From the NCBI RefSeq assembly GCF_000250655.1, contig NC_016935.1:6776001-6840000 (forward strand): 64,000 nucleotides of DNA. The letters run 5' to 3'. A program made the translations under genes and the position numbers. Shown here piece after piece: positions 52,995-62,368 of this stretch. This DNA is from Paenibacillus mucilaginosus 3016 (GTDB taxonomy: Bacteria; Bacillota; Bacilli; Paenibacillales; NBRC-103111). Positions within the stretch are counted from its first letter, which is position 1; each line of letters begins with the position of its first letter. Under the pieces are notes generated by a model. That model searched no databases. It saw only the letters and a list, made by a program, of their open reading frames with translations, and was not told the origin of the DNA.

Positions 52995-54734
52995 TTATGG
53001 CTCAACGCCCCAGACCCTTGTGCCGTCCCGGTAGAGCGTCACCTTGCTCCAATCCGCGTACGAGGTCTTCCCCGGATCGTACGAGTAATCTCCAGACTCC
53101 TGGAAGCTCGACCAGTCGCTCTTGTGAATGCGGGTCTGGATCTCGCCCGTCTGGCCGCCGGCCGGGATGCTGCCGCCCGTGAAGCTCACCTCCAGGTATG
53201 TGTCCGCTCCGGCGCCCGAGGCGCTGCCGAACGTCCCCTTGACGTTCGGGCTGCCGACCTGCGCCCAGTCCACCGCGAAGCTCAGCGGCTGGATCCCGTC
53301 CTTCGTGAAGTAGTAGCGGAGCTTCACTCCGCTCAGATCCACAGGAGAAGCACCCGTATTGCGGATGTTAAAATGCGGCTTGATCGCGTTATCCCCCGCG
53401 TTCGTGTCGGCGGCGCGGTACTGCAGGACCAGGCTGCCCGGTACCGGCGTGCCGCCGCCTCCCTGGCCGGCTGCCGGCTGCACGCTCACCTGGGCCGAGA
53501 CCGGACCGGTGCCCGCCGCGTTCTTCGCGCTGACGACATAATAGTAGGTCGTCCCGTTAGCCAGGCCCGTGTCCGTGTACGAGGTCCCCGTCAACTCGGC
53601 GACCGTGGTGTACGGACCGCCGCTGACCGCCGCCCGCTTCACGATATAGCCCGTCGCTCCGTTGACGGCATTCCAGCTCAGGGCGGCCTGCCCGCTGCCG
53701 GGGGCGGCCTTCAGTCCCGCAGGGGCGGCCGGCACGCTCACCAGGCTCTCGCGAAGCTTGCTCCGCACGAACTGGCCGGAGGCGCTGAGCTGCGAAGCCG
53801 GCCACCCGCCGGAGGGATTCGCTCCCGGCAGCAGCGCGGCGGAAGTCTCCTCCTTGTCGGCCAGTGACCAGTTCGCCCAGGAGATGCCTCGGCTGTTCAT
53901 GAAGTCGATCCACTCCTGCGCCTCACGGAGGAACGGTCCGCCGTCCCCCGAAGCGTCGCTCGCCCCCCACTCGGTGACGAATACCGCCGCTCCCTTGCTC
54001 CGCGCATAGTCGATCTTGTCGCGCAGCCACTGGCCGTGCGTACCCGCGTAGAAATGGGCCGCATACATGATGTTGCCGTACGGCAGCGGGCTGTCCGCCG
54101 CCTGGTTCACATCCTGACTCCAGTTCGGCGTGCCGACGATTATGATATTGTCCGGGTCGATCGCCCGGATCGCCTGGGTGAGCTCCTGCGCGTAAGGCTT
54201 GATCTGGCCCGCCCAGGTCACGTTCCCGTTCGGCTCGTTGCACAGCTCATAGATGACATTCGGATACTGCCCGTACAGCGCGGCCATCTCCTGGAAGAAC
54301 GCTCTGGCCTGCGTCTTGTAGGTGTTCGGGTCCCCGTCGGTCAGGATGTGCCAGTCGATGATGACATACAGCCCGAGGTCAATGGCAGCCTGCACTGCCT
54401 CCTTCACCTTCTCCTTCACCGAAGGGTCGGTGATATACCCCTTCTCCGCCGTGTACATCGCCACCCGGAACAGGTTGGAGTTCCAGTCTTCCTTGAGCCA
54501 CTTGAGGCTGCCCGGGTTCACGAGATCCCCGTACCAGTGGATGCCGTGGGAGCTCATCCCCCTCAGTTGGACGCGCTGCCCGCTCTCGCCCAGCAGGTCG
54601 GCCCCCTGCACCTTCAGCTGGCCGTAAGGAACGGCCGCAGCCGCCTGGCTGTATGCTGCACCGAACGGCAGCATCAGGCCGAGGACCGCAACCGCGGTAC
54701 TGAGCCATGCCCCCCATAAGCGGAATGGTTTCAT
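52995..54734 (-). CDS. GH5 endoglucanase with FN3 and CBM3 modules
   Basis: A 579-residue secreted cellulase. Signal peptide to about residue 33; GH5 catalytic domain to about 345 with the acid E167 in YELCNEPNG and the nucleophile E255 in FVTEWGASD, and RGMSSHGIHWYG near 58; FN3 347-435; Gly/Pro linker; family 3 carbohydrate-binding module 445-579 ending TRVWGVEP. Hydrolyses internal beta-1,4-glucan bonds outside the cell. The frame extends to 54824, but GAGAGGGG precedes the ATG at 54734 that opens the signal peptide. Lies 120 bases after the GH6 gene in the same direction. Confidence 0.94.
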   Translation of the reverse strand: MKPFRLWGAWLSTAVAVLGLMLPFGAAYSQAAAAVPYGQLKVQGADLLGESGQRVQLRGMSSHGIHWYGDLVNPGSLKWLKEDWNSNLFRVAMYTAEKGYITDPSVKEKVKEAVQAAIDLGLYVIIDWHILTDGDPNTYKTQARAFFQEMAALYGQYPNVIYELCNEPNGNVTWAGQIKPYAQELTQAIRAIDPDNIIIVGTPNWSQDVNQAADSPLPYGNIMYAAHFYAGTHGQWLRDKIDYARSKGAAVFVTEWGASDASGDGGPFLREAQEWIDFMNSRGISWANWSLADKEETSAALLPGANPSGGWPASQLSASGQFVRSKLRESLVSVPAAPAGLKAAPGSGQAALSWNAVNGATGYIVKRAAVSGGPYTTVAELTGTSYTDTGLANGTTYYYVVSAKNAAGTGPVSAQVSVQPAAGQGGGGTPVPGSLVLQYRAADTNAGDNAIKPHFNIRNTGASPVDLSGVKLRYYFTKDGIQPLSFAVDWAQVGSPNVKGTFGSASGAGADTYLEVSFTGGSIPAGGQTGEIQTRIHKSDWSSFQESGDYSYDPGKTSYADWSKVTLYRDGTRVWGVEP

Positions 54735-54792
54735 GTGCTTTTTTCCCCTCTCCATGTTATGATGGCGTCTTCCCCTATCCCCATACAGCAAA

Positions 54793-54817
54793 GGAACCCG
54801 CCCCGGAAGGCGGATCC
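54793..54817 (-). terminator. Possible weak terminator between GH6 and GH5 genes
   Basis: On the minus strand GGATCCGCC and GGCGGGTTCC pair around a six-base loop and are followed only by TTTG. It may give partial read-through from GH6 into GH5. Confidence 0.4.
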
Positions 54818-54854
54818 CCCGCAATACATCTGCTAACCTCAGAGGGTCTTCCCC

Positions 54855-57293
54855 CTAAGGCTCGATCCCCCAAACCAGCTTGCCGCCCTGGTACAGCGTG
54901 ACTTTGTCCCAGTTCGCATACGCGGTCTTCGTCCCATCGAAGGAGTAGTCGCCCGTCTCGTTGAAATTCGACCAGTCGGTCTTCGCCATCCGCAGCTGGA
55001 TGTCACCGGTCTGGCCGCCGGCCGGGATCGAACCCGCCGCCGCCGTGAAGCTGATCTCCACATACGTATCGGCTCCGGTCCCGGAGGCGCTGCCGAAGAC
55101 GCGCTGCACGTTGGCACCGCCCACCTGCGCCCAGTCCACCCAGGAATCCAGACCCGCACTTCCGTCCTTCGTGAAGTAGTAGCGGATCTTAAGGTCGCTC
55201 AGGTTCACCGCCGCCGTCCCGTTGTTCTTGATGTTAAAATGAGGCGAGATCGCATTGTCGGCCGCATTCGTGTTGCCTGCACGGTACTGGACGGCGAGAC
55301 TGCCGGCCGGCGGTGTCACGGAGCCCTCTGGAACTGCGGACACGGGAGCCGAATTCGCGCTCTCGCCGGCACTGTTCACCGCGCTGACCACGTAATAGTA
55401 CGCCGTGCCGTTCGTCAGGCCCGTATTCGTGTAGCTCGTGGCCGCCAGGCCCGTCGCTACCGTCGTGTAAGGACCGCCGCTGACGGTCGCACGCTTCACC
55501 GTGTAGCTCGTCGCTCCTGCAGAAGCGCTCCACGTCAGCGTCACCTGCGCATTGCCCGCGGCGGCCGTCAGGCCGGCCGGTGCGGCAGGAACGCTCACGC
55601 CGCTGCTTGGCACGGCGCTCACCTGCACCGACGCCGCACTTTCGCCGGCAGCGTTCGAAGCCGTGACGATATAGTAGTAGACCGTACCGTTCGTCAGGCC
55701 CGTGTTCGTGAAGCTGGTGGCCGTCAGGCCTGCAGCTACCGTAGTGTAAGGTCCGCCGCTGACGGACGCACGCTTCACGGTATAGCTCGCGGCTCCCGCC
55801 GAAGCATCCCACGTCAGCGTGACCTGCGCGTTGCCTGCAGCTGCCTTCACGCCTGCCGGTGCAGCCGGTACCGCCGGTGTGCCGCCGCCCGAACCCGGGA
55901 TCGCCGGATAGGCGTTCTGCACGAGCATCACGAACTGGTCATGGAACCAGTGGCCGGCCAGCGGCGCATCCGGCATCGCGCCGGTCAATACGCCGTCCGC
56001 GTTCGTGTAGGTCGGATCGCAGTTCGGGTCGGCGAGCTTGCCTTCGTCATTCGGGATGAACTTGCTCGCCCCGTCCGATTCGCCCGGCGGTTTGACCCAG
56101 ACCAGCGCATCGATATGGGATGCGGCGTAGCCGGCCGGAGCGTTCTGCGGCGGCAGACCGATGCCGGCGCCGTTGTTATTGCACCACAGTCCGCGGTGAG
56201 CGCGGCGGTCGATCCGGCCGGAGTTCACATACGTGTCGATATCCGAACCGCTAGCTCCCGCCGGACGGTTCACGCCGCCCCAGCCGTTGCGGCCCGTGTC
56301 CACCAGGAACCCGAGCGTCGAAGGCCAGCCGGCGGCCGTGAAGTCCGCATAGAGGGCAGCCGTGAAATCCGTTTCGTCGAAATTCGGATTCCACTCATAG
56401 TACTTCGATGAGCGGATCGGCTGTCCGTTGATCGACAGGTTCGGATTCGTCAGATACGGCTCGACGAGCGGCGTCGTATTGGCCGTATTGGTGATAAAGC
56501 CGTCTACGCTCGCAAGGCCGGCCGTTGTCCCTTTGACCGCGTTGGTGTACAGCGTAACCGCGCCCCGGCGGTTATCGTCCCATCCGAGCCAGCCGGAGTG
56601 GCCGATGTCCAGGTAGTTGTAGACGTTCGGGATCGCATGCAGCTTGTTCAGGGCATATTGGAAGCCGGCAATATATATGCCGCTGGAGTTAGCCGCCGCA
56701 CACTTGGGATCGCTCAGATTCGTGACCAGGTTCGGCAGGCCGTCCGGCTCAATCACGGTGACAATCCGGATATCCCGGTACTTCGGATTGGCGAAGATGC
56801 TCGCAATCGCATCGATATACTCCGTCTTGTAGCGCTGCAGACCCTCCTGGGTCAGCGGCAGCTCGCCGTTCGACGCCAGAGCGTGGCAGTCGCGTCCCGG
56901 CAGGTCGTAGATGACGAACGTTGCCGTGATCGGCGCGGTGCCCTTCTTCTGCGCCAGCGCCGCGTCGAGATGGCCCTCGAGACTCCGGCGTCCGCCGTTC
57001 GACGCCCCGCCGCCGATCGCCGCGATCCGGTCCAGCCATACCGCCGTCGGATAGCTCTTGAGCGTCTCCATCTTGGCCTGCAGTGCGGGGTCCGAGACCT
57101 TGGCGATCGACGTGTCGATCTGCGCCGCATAATCCGGGTTGACATAAGCCGTCGCCCCCGCAAAAGGATTGTCCACATGCGCTTCCGCCGCATAGGACGT
57201 TGCCGCACCTGCCGGCAGCAGTCCCCCCAGCAGCGCCGCCGCAGCGAGCACCAAGGACATTTTCCGCCATACGCTGTTCCTCAAATCATTCAC
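54855..57293 (-). CDS. GH6 cellulase with two FN3 domains and CBM3
   Basis: An 812-residue secreted enzyme. Signal peptide to about residue 36; GH6 catalytic domain to about 470 with Asp135 in YDLPGRDC and the acid Asp184 in VIEPDGLPN; FN3 475-565; a second FN3 566-655 that is nearly the same protein and DNA as the first; CBM3 665-812 ending KLVWGIEP. The long loops and NGWGG, WVKPPGESDG segments favour a cellobiohydrolase, acting processively on crystalline cellulose with the GH5 endoglucanase. GAGAGG precedes the ATG. CBM3 is clearly related to that of GH5. Confidence 0.94.
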   Translation of the reverse strand: MNDLRNSVWRKMSLVLAAAALLGGLLPAGAATSYAAEAHVDNPFAGATAYVNPDYAAQIDTSIAKVSDPALQAKMETLKSYPTAVWLDRIAAIGGGASNGGRRSLEGHLDAALAQKKGTAPITATFVIYDLPGRDCHALASNGELPLTQEGLQRYKTEYIDAIASIFANPKYRDIRIVTVIEPDGLPNLVTNLSDPKCAAANSSGIYIAGFQYALNKLHAIPNVYNYLDIGHSGWLGWDDNRRGAVTLYTNAVKGTTAGLASVDGFITNTANTTPLVEPYLTNPNLSINGQPIRSSKYYEWNPNFDETDFTAALYADFTAAGWPSTLGFLVDTGRNGWGGVNRPAGASGSDIDTYVNSGRIDRRAHRGLWCNNNGAGIGLPPQNAPAGYAASHIDALVWVKPPGESDGASKFIPNDEGKLADPNCDPTYTNADGVLTGAMPDAPLAGHWFHDQFVMLVQNAYPAIPGSGGGTPAVPAAPAGVKAAAGNAQVTLTWDASAGAASYTVKRASVSGGPYTTVAAGLTATSFTNTGLTNGTVYYYIVTASNAAGESAASVQVSAVPSSGVSVPAAPAGLTAAAGNAQVTLTWSASAGATSYTVKRATVSGGPYTTVATGLAATSYTNTGLTNGTAYYYVVSAVNSAGESANSAPVSAVPEGSVTPPAGSLAVQYRAGNTNAADNAISPHFNIKNNGTAAVNLSDLKIRYYFTKDGSAGLDSWVDWAQVGGANVQRVFGSASGTGADTYVEISFTAAAGSIPAGGQTGDIQLRMAKTDWSNFNETGDYSFDGTKTAYANWDKVTLYQGGKLVWGIEP

Positions 57294-57866
57294 CCATCCT
57301 CTCGTATGAAAACTGAATTGGATTCCACCTGCTTCGGTTATACCCGCGTTCCTCTCCGCATTTCATCTCAAGAACCGCTGTTTCGGCCGCCGGTGTGGAT
57401 CTTCCGTTCTCCACCGTCTTCGTCTGCTCCACCGCCTCCTTCTCCTGTGCCCTGCTGCGCAGCCGCCTTGAGCCCTCTCCCGGACAGGTAACGCTTTCCT
57501 CCCCGCCTTGCAGGAGCCGGCAGGCAGGTCACCAGGTTCAACCCCGGTCGGTCCAGTTCCCTTCCGGGAGGGAGCCGCATCGAGGGGCCTTCTTGCTTTT
57601 TCAGTATAGTGGGGAATTCTGGTAAAAACTAACACTCCCGTAGCCTGATGAATAGCATTCTTGTGCGCACTTGGGGGAGGCCCCTTGGGTAAAAGCATGC
57701 CAGGCAGCCGGCCCGCAAGCCGGACTCGGATGCCGCCATGTCCTTGATCCGCCGACCTCCCGCTGTCTGCGCTATCCGTCCTCGGTCACAAGCAAAAGCT
57801 TTGCCGGGCACAGCAAAGAGGCCTGCCGTGAATCACGGCGGCCTCATTCCTCATTCTATGGGCAAA
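57294..57866. other. Upstream region of the GH6 gene
   Basis: 573 bases without a credible gene. A TATACT hexamer on the minus strand near 57606 could be a -10 of the cellulase genes, but no good -35 is seen. A terminator for the VOC gene lies at 57818-57845. Confidence 0.45.
57818..57845 (-). terminator. Probable terminator of the VOC gene
   Basis: On the minus strand GAGGCCGCCGTG and CACGGCAGGCCTC pair (one bulge) around a short loop, followed by TTTG. Confidence 0.55.
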
Positions 57867-58283
57867 TCAAGCCGGGGTTTGGCACTCCTGCGACTCCGTG
57901 GTGATCATCCACTGGACGCCGAATTTGTCCTCGAGCTGTCCGAACAGCGCCCCCCAGAACGCCGGCTCAAGCGGCTGGCTTACCGTCCCGCCCTCCGACA
58001 GCTTCTCGAACGCCTCGCGGGCTTCGGCTTCCGTCGCGAAGGTCAGGCACTGGGAGACCGCATTCCCGGAGCTGACCGGTCCGTATTCCGCATCAGCCAG
58101 GCAGAAGTTCACCCCCGCCGCAACCATGCTCAGGTGGATGACCTTATCCTTCGTTCCCTCCGCCGCTTCCGGCAGCTGCCCGTTCGTCATGACGGCCTGA
58201 ATCTCGCCGCCCAGCGCCTGTACATAGAAATCCGCCTGCGCCCTTGCATCCTCCGAGAAAAAATACGTGTTATGCTTCGCCAT
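57867..58283 (-). CDS. VOC-family protein (PhnB/YdaE-like)
   Basis: A 138-residue protein of the vicinal-oxygen-chelate (glyoxalase-like) superfamily. YFFSEDARAQADFYVQALGGE, HLSMVAAGVNFCLAD, FATEAEAREAFEKLSEGG and FWGALFGQLEDKFGVQWMI are typical of the PhnB-like 3-demethylubiquinone-type subgroup. Metal-binding residues differ between subgroups and function is not predictable. AAAGGA precedes the ATG at 58283 rather than the one at 58289. Confidence 0.88.
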   Translation of the reverse strand: MAKHNTYFFSEDARAQADFYVQALGGEIQAVMTNGQLPEAAEGTKDKVIHLSMVAAGVNFCLADAEYGPVSSGNAVSQCLTFATEAEAREAFEKLSEGGTVSQPLEPAFWGALFGQLEDKFGVQWMITTESQECQTPA

Positions 58284-58473
58284 GTTCATCCATCCTTTTC
58301 AGCCCTTGGCCCTTGTTTGCCTTTACTGTACCATGCTGCCGGTGTCCGGATTTCTTATGAATTGCGGTCCTTCCCCGCGTACATAATCTACTAACTTATG
58401 GTAGACTAGAGGGCAGTAATCGTACCTGTAATGAGAGCAGCATCAGTATTGTCATTCATGCCGGAGGTGCACG

Positions 58474-58905
58474 ATGGAAACCACTTACAAGCAGTATGTA
58501 ATCAGTGACGATCCGTCCAAAATTCAGGTGGAGACGGTGGTCGAATTCCTGGCGGGCAGCTATTGGGCGAACCTCAGGCAGCCGGAGCGGATCCGCGCTT
58601 CGATCCGCAGTTCAGTCTGCTACGGCGTGTACGACGGGGACCGGATGGTCGGCTTCGCCCGTGTCGTCACCGACGGCGCTACAGTCTACTATGTATGCGA
58701 CGTCTTCGTCCTCGAAGCGTACCGGGGTCAAGGGATCTCCAAGAAGCTCGTGGAGCTCATCACGAATGCGCCGGAGTTCGAATGGATGACCGGGATTCTG
58801 GGAACCAGGGATGCGCACGGCCTGTATGAGCAGTTCGGCTTCCAGCGGGACGCCCAGGCCTATATGAAGCGCCTGCCGAAGGCCCGGCGGGGAGAAGGAG
58901 AGTAA
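58474..58905 (+). CDS. GNAT-family N-acetyltransferase
   Basis: A 143-residue acetyltransferase. The acetyl-CoA site is VLEAYRGQGISKKLVE near residues 77-92, preceded by GFARVVTDGATVYYVCDVFV and followed by GLYEQFGFQ, all standard. Substrate unknown. GGAGGTG precedes the ATG. Adjacent to, and probably co-transcribed with, the following membrane-anchored protein (41-base gap). Confidence 0.88.
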   Translation: METTYKQYVISDDPSKIQVETVVEFLAGSYWANLRQPERIRASIRSSVCYGVYDGDRMVGFARVVTDGATVYYVCDVFVLEAYRGQGISKKLVELITNAPEFEWMTGILGTRDAHGLYEQFGFQRDAQAYMKRLPKARRGEGE

Positions 58906-58946
58906 CCGCCGCAAGGTGACGAATAAGTACGGAAGAGGTATACGGT

Positions 58947-59429
58947 ATGTTCAAAAAAATCGTCCTGACCTTTGCCGGCCTCGCCCTGTTCCTGGTGGTT
59001 GTCTTCGTGGTCTGGCTGCAGTATGGGACCCGGTATAATCAAATCGAGGTCTGGCAGGCGAACTGGGCTTTCGAGACGCCTCCGGAGCAGCGGACGACCA
59101 CCGTGTTCGAGCATGTCGGCCGGGACCCGGATCAGTACGTCATTGTCGAGTACAGCGCAGAGGCTGTGGAAGAGCTCCGGGGACGCAATACATGGCATTC
59201 CGCCGGAGTCCCGGGTGCCGTACAGGCCCATGTCGCTTCCTTCCAATCCCTGATGAAGGAGCTGCATTCCCAGGAGTCGCAGGTGCTGGAGGAACAGTTC
59301 CGGAACCATCCGGTCCCCTCCCACGAACGCCTGCTGTATTTGACCCGGACCAAGGAGGATGGAAGCCGGATGCTGGCGGTGCTGGACGCAGAGAATCGCA
59401 GGCTTTATGTCATGGAAGTTTTTTTCTGA
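58947..59429 (+). CDS. Membrane-anchored protein of unknown function
   Basis: A 160-residue protein with one N-terminal helix (FKKIVLTFAGLALFLVVVFVVWLQ) and an outside hydrophilic part with EVWQANWAFETPPEQRTT and YLTRTKEDGSRMLAVLD. No family recognised. AGAGG precedes the ATG. Its last 25 bases overlap the end of the convergent metallo-hydrolase gene. The outside domain is acidic and lacks cysteines. Confidence 0.75.
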   Translation: MFKKIVLTFAGLALFLVVVFVVWLQYGTRYNQIEVWQANWAFETPPEQRTTTVFEHVGRDPDQYVIVEYSAEAVEELRGRNTWHSAGVPGAVQAHVASFQSLMKELHSQESQVLEEQFRNHPVPSHERLLYLTRTKEDGSRMLAVLDAENRRLYVMEVFF

Positions 59430-60283
59430 AGGACGACCCCGTTCACAAAATACTCCAGCGTCTCCAGCTCCTCCTCGGTCAGCCCTCTTCCCTTCCGCTT
59501 CTCGTACGCCTCCCGCATCCGGGCTGAATCCCCCGCGAACTCGTCCGTGAGCTGAGCCATCGTCCGGAGGAGCGCCGCCTCCTCCCGGAACTCCGCCTTC
59601 GACACCGGCTTCCAGTGGGACAGGACGTACGTCTCGGCATCGAAGGTCTCCAGGACTTCGAGCAGTGCGAGCGTCTTCCCCGGCGTATAGTTCCGTTTGG
59701 CGGAGAAGATGTCGGCATAGATGCAGTCGCCTAGGAACAGGATCCTCTCCTCGGGGATGTACACAACCACCGAATCCCCGGCATGGTCCCCGCCCACATG
59801 CTGCAGCACACAGGTTATTCCGCCAAGGTCCAGCTCCATCCGGTTCTCGAAGGTCATCACCGGCAGCGCAATCCGGATGTCCCGGTGGAGAGGGAACTCT
59901 TTCTTGATGGCGGAGGCACAGAACTCAATCTCCGTCCCTTCCTCCACCCGCCGGTCCAGCGCCTCATCGCTCCAGGAGAAGGGCACGAGCTTCTCCATGG
60001 CCTCCCTCGTCCCGCTGGACGCGATCGACACGGCATGCTGATGCAGCCATTCCAGGCCAAAAATATGATCCCAATGCCAATGGGTCAGCACCGCGAGATC
60101 CGGCGCCCCGATTCCCCGCTCCTCCAGCTCTTCGAGGAAATACCGGGCATGGGCTTCCGAGTTGCCCGCATCGATCATGAGCCTCCGCTCCCGCCCCACG
60201 ACCATGCCGAGAATCGGCCGGTCCGTCTCGGACACGGGGGTTTGGTACCAGAATCGTTCGCCTACTTTTTCTATCGTTTGCAT
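59405..60283 (-). CDS. MBL-fold metallo-hydrolase
   Basis: A 292-residue metallo-beta-lactamase-fold hydrolase. The metal site HWHWDH begins at His68 with Asp72 and His73; further ligands are in QHVGGDHAGDS and LFLGDCIYAD, and a late histidine in VLSHWKP. A C-terminal helical part of about 60 residues is extra. Could be a lactonase or thioesterase-like enzyme; substrate unknown. The frame continues upstream to 60454, but AAGGAGG precedes the ATG at 60283. Follows the membrane-protein gene by 37 bases. Confidence 0.87.
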   Translation of the reverse strand: MQTIEKVGERFWYQTPVSETDRPILGMVVGRERRLMIDAGNSEAHARYFLEELEERGIGAPDLAVLTHWHWDHIFGLEWLHQHAVSIASSGTREAMEKLVPFSWSDEALDRRVEEGTEIEFCASAIKKEFPLHRDIRIALPVMTFENRMELDLGGITCVLQHVGGDHAGDSVVVYIPEERILFLGDCIYADIFSAKRNYTPGKTLALLEVLETFDAETYVLSHWKPVSKAEFREEAALLRTMAQLTDEFAGDSARMREAYEKRKGRGLTEEELETLEYFVNGVVLQKKTSMT

Positions 60284-60320
60284 GGTGGTGCCTCCTTGTG
60301 GGGTCGTATTTATTTTTTCT

Positions 60321-61082
60321 TTAATCACGGATCTCCCATGTAACCTTGAAGCTCCCGCTGCCTCCTCCTCTGGCTTTAGCCACGATTCGATAGACGCCAT
60401 CCTCCTCTGCTCTAATGGCGGTTTTATGATCAGTGGTTGTCTGCAGCACAGCATACCCGCCGTTTGGCTTCAGGGCATGATGACCCGTGGACGAACCTCC
60501 TTTTACATTCCATAAAAAACTGAAGACCAGCGTTTGTCCTTTGCGCAGCTCTACCGGAATCTCCCGGGCACCGTTAAACAAATCAAAAGCTGCCTCATAA
60601 GTTGAATTTGAAAAGGTTTCCTTCCATCCAATTTTCAGATCGTTCACAATCGTCATGGAGAGGAAAAGAACTCCGGGGATTACAATGCCCATCAAATAAG
60701 AGGTCCGTGGATGTTTGGACGCCAGTCTGCTGCCTGCCCAGAAGATCAACGCCGTAATCGCCCCCAGGGTACCGGTAACGAGCAGGGTGCCGAACAACTC
60801 CCCAGCGGATAGCGCAGCCCCTTTGCTGAGATAACCGGCGGCCGGAAAGTAACAATAACCGAAAAAAGCATAGAGCAGCCCCTCTTTAAGGGGTCGATAG
60901 GAAGGAAGGTATCGTACGAACATATCGATGATGATAGAACATGCAGCGCCGTAAAGATAAAGGATTCCCCATAAGTTTATTTCCTCCATCAGGCGAAAAG
61001 ATAGATACCCTCCGCCCATGAGCAGGAATAAAGCCCAGAGACACAGCATGGCAAATCCAGCTGAAGCCATCTTCTGAAGCAA
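60321..61082 (-). CDS. Membrane protein of unknown function, uncertain start
   Basis: About 253 residues. Five hydrophobic helices in the first 150 residues (for example AMLCLWALFLLMGGGYLSF and GIVIPGVLFLSMTIV) are followed by an outside beta-rich part with RKGQTLVFSFLWNVKGG and GVYRIVAKARGGGSGSFKVTWEI, similar in style to pre-peptidase-like sandwiches. No family recognised. The first usual start codon is TTG at 61082, without a ribosome site. AAGGAGG at 61112-61118 instead points to an in-frame ATT (61106) or ATC (61103), giving eight or seven more residues. Probably co-transcribed with the metallo-hydrolase. Confidence 0.75.
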   Translation of the reverse strand: MLQKMASAGFAMLCLWALFLLMGGGYLSFRLMEEINLWGILYLYGAACSIIIDMFVRYLPSYRPLKEGLLYAFFGYCYFPAAGYLSKGAALSAGELFGTLLVTGTLGAITALIFWAGSRLASKHPRTSYLMGIVIPGVLFLSMTIVNDLKIGWKETFSNSTYEAAFDLFNGAREIPVELRKGQTLVFSFLWNVKGGSSTGHHALKPNGGYAVLQTTTDHKTAIRAEEDGVYRIVAKARGGGSGSFKVTWEIRD

Positions 61083-61194
61083 ATACCGGAATACGGAACG
61101 GATAATTGTAACCTCCTTCGGAAAGCCCCCTCATTATACCTGCTTTCCATAAGAAAAACAGCCCGCCCCTTGGCAGACTGTTCTCCATCTTCCC

Positions 61195-62060
61195 TTACAG
61201 CAGGCCCGATGCCCGCAGCTCCTTCACCGGATAGAACACCGGCCGCTCGTTCGGCGTCCGGTTCGGTGCGTGGATCGTCAGCATCCACTCGCCCCCGAAG
61301 GCGCGGAACAGCATGCCGTGTCCGCCGTCCTCCTCGAGCAGCCGATCCGCGTCGTGAACCCAAGGGCCCTCTATGCGGCCCGACGCCGAACGGGCCAAGC
61401 CGATCGCATAGCCCTTGTCCCCGATGCTCGACCACAGCATGACGAGCTCACCGGACTCCGTGCGGTGCAGGAACGGCCCGTCCGTCACATAGTCCGTCTC
61501 CTCCCGGGCATGCCGCGTCCACGCAGCCTCCGAAGCGCAGAACAGCAGCAGGGGCTCGCCCTCGGTGCCCCGCAGATCACGTGTCAGGCGCACCGCATAC
61601 ATCTCGCCGTCATGCACCTGCAGCCACTCCCGGCAGAAGATCATCCAGGGAGCCCCTTCTTCATCGAGGTACAGCGTGCCGTCAAGACACTCCCATCCCG
61701 CAGGAGTTAGAGGCCCTCCGATCAGCGGCACGAACGGCCCGAGCGGCGAGTCGGCCGCCAGAATCTGCGTGCCCCGGCAGCGGTCCTCCGCCTTGAACGA
61801 AGCGAACATATAATAGCGGCCCTCGTAGAGATGCACCTCCGGCGCCCAGAAGTGGCGGTCCGCCCAGAAGCCCAGCTCCGGCCGGAAGGCAGGGAACGGC
61901 CTTCCCACGACTCCAGATCCCGGCTGCGGAACACGTCGAACCCGACGCCGGGGCCCTGCCATACATTTTCATCGGTGGTTCCGTAGAGGTAATACAGCCC
62001 CTCGTTCTGCACAGGCACCACGAACGGATCGCGAATCCGAATTTCATCCCTGCGAAGCAT
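61195..62060 (-). pseudogene. GH43-like glycosidase, one-base frameshift
   Basis: The N-terminus reads from the ATG at 62060 (AGGAGG upstream): RRDEIRIRDPFVVPV, YYLYGTTDENVWQGPGVGF, FRSRDLESWEG. The frame then shifts near 61905; the next frame supplies RPELGFWADRHFWAPEVH, a central GPFLHRTESGELVMLW and GGHGMLFRAFGGEWMLTIHAP to a stop at 61195. One missing base between SWEG and PAFRPE explains the break. Restored length is about 288 residues, a single-domain GH43 or GH117/GH130-like propeller hydrolase. No signal peptide. Whether the gene is dead or the base is an error cannot be told. Confidence 0.8.
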
Positions 62061-62368
62061 GGTTTCATCCTCCTGACATCTGTGCGGCATTGGGCGGCTG
62101 ATCCGTCCGCCCCAATCTAACCCGACTATAACGAAGAGGCCGAGATTCGTCCATCCACAGAGCCGACTTCCTTGTTCAAAAAACGGTGTTTCCCATCCGC
62201 ACGTGATTGACAGGGATTGCCTGTACCGCGTATCGTGGAACCCGGAAGCAGAACCTGAACCCTTACCAGAATAGAACCAGAGTTAGAACCACCATTAGAA
62301 TCAGAACCATGACCAGACCATACGAATGACTATAACCTCTTGACCGAAAAAGGAGATGTGTACGCACA
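62061..62368. other. Short divergent upstream region
   Basis: 308 bases between the GH43-like gene and a GNAT gene. It contains an imperfect run of CCAGA, AGAACCA and ATTAGAA words at 62260-62320 (a weak simple repeat). No gene or promoter assigned. Confidence 0.45.
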
